The translations under genes and the position numbers were made by a program. From Prevotella sp. (GTDB lineage: Bacteria; Bacteroidota; Bacteroidia; Bacteroidales; Bacteroidaceae), in contig DLZV01000041.1 in assembly GCA_003447235.1 (NCBI GenBank), forward strand, positions 21,407 through 85,406: DNA of 64,000 nt. The letters are read 5' to 3'. This document shows, one piece after another, positions 61,796-64,000 of the stretch (position 1 is the first letter of the stretch; every line of letters begins with the position of its first letter). A model generated the notes under the pieces. It worked only from the letters and a program-made list of their open reading frames with translations. It was not told where the DNA came from and ran no database searches.

Positions 61796-61827
61796 CAAAG
61801 GTAGTTATTTTCCCCGTTATGGGCAAA
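61796..61827 (-). promoter_or_regulatory. Promoter of etfB-etfA-acd (TTTG-N20-TACCTTTG)
   Basis: Minus strand TTTG (61827-61824) and TACCTTTG (61803-61796) separated by 20 nt. Confidence 0.7.
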
Positions 61828-61971
61828 CATTGTGCACAAAAACGACAAAGATGTGCACAAATCGGGGCAAATGTGTAAACAAAATCCCTCATTTTGGGAA
61901 GAAGCCGACCGACTTTCTTGCCAAAACGAGGGATTTGAGACTTTATTCCAACGGCGCCCCATCGCCAGTAG

Positions 61972-62096
61972 GCCTATATGATTCGACTATATGAGCGGCT
62001 ATATGGTTCGACTACACGAGCGACTATATGAGCGGCTATATGGGCGGCTATATGGGCGGCTATTGGAGCAGCTTATATGGTTCGACAGCTTATACG
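61972..62096. repeat. GGCTATATGRGC degenerate tandem array
   Basis: About eight 12-bp units (GGCTATATGAGC, GGCTATATGGGC and so on), some joined by GTTCGACTACACGAGC. The array runs into the last codons of the diaminopimelate dehydrogenase gene (stop 62090). The space from 61828 to 61971 shows no gene. Confidence 0.85.
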
Positions 62097-62989
62097 AGGG
62101 TAGCCACCACCTCATCGCGCGACTGCGGGAGCAGGTCGATGACCGGTATCTCGGGCAGGGTGTAGCATCCCGGGGCCAGTCGGAAGGAGGCGCGGGCCAC
62201 ACCGACCAGGATCTGCGCCGTGAGCGCCGGGTTGTTGATGCTCATATCGAAGGACATGCGCTGGTTGGGCGTCTTGCCGCTCGTGCCCTTGCGGGTGAGG
62301 TGTACGCCGTGGCCCATATCGCGCACGTCGTCCACCGACTTCACGGCGAAGACGTGGAGCTCGTCGTGGGCAAAGTAGTCGTCAGCTTTGAGTTCCGCCT
62401 CGACCTGCGCCACGGTGTAGCCATCCTCCAGTTCCACATAGACCATGCGGCGATGGATGCCCTCGCCCAGGGGGATGGTCATGGAGAGCGCGTTCTTGAC
62501 GCCCTTCTTGGAGCGAGCCACGACGCTGTGGCCCATCGACATACCCGGACCGAAGTTGGTGTAGGTGAGGCCCTTCGGGGCGAGAGCCTCCAGGAGCACG
62601 CGCACCACGGAGTCGCTTCCCGGGTCCCATCCAGCGGCGATGACGCTGACGCGGCCCGCCTTCTTGCAGTTTTCCATCTGTCGCGTGCGGTATTCGAGGA
62701 TGCTGGTGTGGATGTCGAAGCTATCGACGGTGTTAATGCCCAAGGCCACCAGGCGCTCGGCGTAGTCGGGGCAGGAGCGCGTCGGCGTGCAGAGGAAGGC
62801 CACGTCGACCTCCTTGAGCTTCGTGATGTCGTCGACCACCTCGTAGGGGGTCAGTTCGAGTGGTTTGTCCTTGTCACCCTGACGGCGTACTACGCCTGCA
62901 ATCTCAAAATCGGGGGCAGCCTCAAGAGACTCGACCGTGTAACGTCCGATGTTGCCGTAGCCAACTACGGCGGCTCTGATTTTCTTCAT
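62090..62989 (-). CDS. ddh: meso-Diaminopimelate D-dehydrogenase
   Basis: 299 aa, full family length. NADPH site AAVVGYGNIGRYTVESL, then FEIAGVVRR, VAFLCTPTRS, AAGWDPGSDSVVRVL, GPGMSMGHSVVARSKKGV and a C-terminal RASFRLAPGCYTLPEIPVIDLLP. Makes meso-diaminopimelate from tetrahydrodipicolinate in one step for peptidoglycan and lysine. Single gene; TACTTTTG on the minus strand (63039-63032) about 43 nt upstream. Confidence 0.95.
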   Translation of the reverse strand: MKKIRAAVVGYGNIGRYTVESLEAAPDFEIAGVVRRQGDKDKPLELTPYEVVDDITKLKEVDVAFLCTPTRSCPDYAERLVALGINTVDSFDIHTSILEYRTRQMENCKKAGRVSVIAAGWDPGSDSVVRVLLEALAPKGLTYTNFGPGMSMGHSVVARSKKGVKNALSMTIPLGEGIHRRMVYVELEDGYTVAQVEAELKADDYFAHDELHVFAVKSVDDVRDMGHGVHLTRKGTSGKTPNQRMSFDMSINNPALTAQILVGVARASFRLAPGCYTLPEIPVIDLLPQSRDEVVATLV

Positions 62990-63031
62990 AGGTCATTAAC
63001 TTTTTGTTATTCTGCAAACAATTTTCGCCGA

Positions 63032-63039
63032 CAAAAGTA
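63032..63039 (-). promoter_or_regulatory. -7 box for ddh
   Basis: Minus strand TACTTTTG, 43 nt before the ddh start codon. Confidence 0.55.
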
Positions 63040-63192
63040 CATTTTTTCCATGAAACGAAACGTCACTGACTTGTTTTTTTAACAAAAACACCTACTTCTT
63101 GTCATAAATCAAGCATCCGAAGTTTTGAGCCTCACCACTCGTTGTCATCAAATCGTAACCCGCAAAGCGCGCCGCGTTCCACATTTTTTGCC

Positions 63193-63200
63193 TAACTTTG
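63193..63200 (+). promoter_or_regulatory. -7 box for the response regulator
   Basis: TAACTTTG, about 28 nt before ATG 63228. Because it overlaps the first possible in-frame start (63198), the later ATG is preferred. Confidence 0.6.
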
Positions 63201-63227
63201 CCCCCGATTCATGAACATATCGCAAAT

Positions 63228-63932
63228 ATGGAAGACAAGCATTATCGCATACTGGTGGTCGACGACGAGGCCGACCTCTGCGAGATTCTTCAGTTCAACC
63301 TGGAGGCGGAGGGCTACCGGACCGACGTGGCCTACTCCGCCAAAGAGGCGCTGACGCTGGACATTGCCGCCTACGACCTGCTGCTGCTGGACGTGATGAT
63401 GGGCGAGATGTCGGGGTTCGAGATGGCCAGAAGAGTGAAGGACAACCCGCTGACGAAGCAGACGCCCATCATCTTTCTGACCGCGCGCGACACGGAGGAC
63501 GACACCGTGGAGGGCCTCAACCTCGGCGCTGACGACTACATCTCGAAGCCTTTCTCGCTGCGCGAGGTGCTGGCCCGTGTCAAGGCGGTGCTGCGCCGCA
63601 CGTCGCAGGACGAGGAGGCGCAGGACGAGGAGGGCGTGATCCGCTTCCAGGGCCTCGTCCTCGACGACAACCGCAAGGAGGTGTGGGTCGATGGGGAGCA
63701 CGTCGCGCTCACGCGCATCGAGTATTCGCTGCTCCTGATGATGCTGGAGAACAGGGGGAAGATCCTGAGCCGCCAGCAGCTCATTAATCATGTGTGGCCC
63801 CACGACGTGATCGTGCTCGACCGCACCGTGGACGTCAACATCACGCGGCTGCGCCGCAAGGTGAAGGCCTACGCCGAGCATATCGTGACGCGGCAGGGGT
63901 TCGGCTACGGATTTGAGGTGAAGACCAACTGA
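63228..63932 (+). CDS. OmpR/PhoB-type response regulator
   Basis: 234 aa from ATG 63228. Receiver domain: acidic pair D12-D13, phospho-acceptor D55 in LLLLDVMMG, T in FLTARD and K in YISKPFS. C-terminal winged helix with VWVDGEHVALTRIEYSLLLMMLE and DRTVDVNITRLRRKVK, ending FGYGFEV. Transcription factor of a two-component system; the sensor kinase gene probably begins just downstream at the window end. Confidence 0.93.
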   Translation: MEDKHYRILVVDDEADLCEILQFNLEAEGYRTDVAYSAKEALTLDIAAYDLLLLDVMMGEMSGFEMARRVKDNPLTKQTPIIFLTARDTEDDTVEGLNLGADDYISKPFSLREVLARVKAVLRRTSQDEEAQDEEGVIRFQGLVLDDNRKEVWVDGEHVALTRIEYSLLLMMLENRGKILSRQQLINHVWPHDVIVLDRTVDVNITRLRRKVKAYAEHIVTRQGFGYGFEVKTN

Positions 63933-63936
63933 CGGG

Positions 63937-64000
63937 ATGATGGGAGACGGAAGGATGAAACAGAACAACCAGCAGACTACGCAAGGGAACAACCAAGGGA
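63937..64000 (+). CDS. Start of a gene cut by the window end, possibly the partner histidine kinase
   Basis: After the response-regulator stop, in-frame ATGs at 63937, 63940 and 63955 open a Gln/Asn-rich frame (MKQNNQQTTQGNNQG) that runs off the window. Too short to identify; the kinase assignment rests only on position. Confidence 0.35.
   Translation, partial: MMGDGRMKQNNQQTTQGNNQG

Noticed and set aside
1..64000. Reassigned TAG codon throughout the genome
   Set aside because: Several intact genes end in TAG (for example the GH92, glpB and 14319-14912 genes), so TAG is a working stop; only local readthrough remains possible.
1..64000. tRNA or rRNA genes
   Set aside because: No cloverleaf with conserved TTCGA/CCA-like parts and no rRNA stretch was recognised, though a computed scan was not possible.

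Overview
The window is chromosomal DNA from a member of the Bacteroidota, most likely a GC-rich Prevotellaceae-type Bacteroidales. Supporting signs are many -7 boxes of the form TAnnTTTG (some with a TTTG box about 20 nt upstream), few strong Shine-Dalgarno sites, fimbrillin lipoproteins, BspA-type leucine-rich repeats, a BACON domain, a GH92 mannosidase and a BT4734/DUF3987 gene. No rRNA, tRNA, CRISPR array or complete insertion sequence was recognised.

Layout. (1) 1-1.6 kb, minus: an AAA/ABC-type ATPase followed by a DUF4435 (Toprim-like) protein cut by the window edge, the same pairing as in PARIS phage defence. (2) 1.86-16 kb, plus: a GH92 mannosidase, then a surface-protein operon of fimbrillin lipoproteins, a large lipoprotein joining fimbrillin, LRR, BACON and M64 peptidase domains, a second LRR lipoprotein, a small possible DNA-binding protein and a membrane-anchored Ser/Thr kinase. 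(3) 16.1-33.7 kb, minus: three operons that share an upstream promoter element: zinc ribbon/UDG-like/WYL regulator; a 725-aa coiled-coil protein with DUF4112; and an AT-rich operon with two LeoA/LeoC-like dynamin GTPases, small membrane proteins, uncharacterised proteins, a Ycf46-type AAA+ ATPase, a zinc ribbon and a beta-rich protein. This set is the best candidate for an undescribed system. It also holds broken genes: two in-frame TAG codons, one frameshift and a leftover 3' tail of a second ATPase gene. (4) 33.7-38.4 kb: a repeat-dense stretch (tandem repeats, a 40-bp perfect palindrome, inverted copies of a dispersed repeat, a TTTCACC array, hairpins) around two small genes and a DUF3987 protein. 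(5) 38.5-45.9 kb, plus: glycerol catabolism, glpABC, glpK, glpF and an outer-membrane protein. (6) 46-64 kb: mostly core genes: acyltransferase, dxs-trkA-trkH, an Rpn-family nuclease, FprA flavodiiron protein, MmcQ/YjbR protein, a NatAB-type ABC exporter, etfB-etfA-acyl-CoA dehydrogenase, diaminopimelate dehydrogenase and an OmpR-type response regulator.

How the parts fit. The glp block takes in glycerol (GlpF), phosphorylates it (GlpK) and oxidises glycerol-3-phosphate anaerobically (GlpABC). The EtfAB/acyl-CoA dehydrogenase set forms an electron-transfer unit. In the 16-34 kb region three promoters carry almost the same 19-21-nt element at exactly the same distance from the -7 box, so the three operons are probably one regulon; the WYL protein inside it is a plausible but interrupted regulator. 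Short tandem repeats with unrelated units lie between many genes throughout the window.
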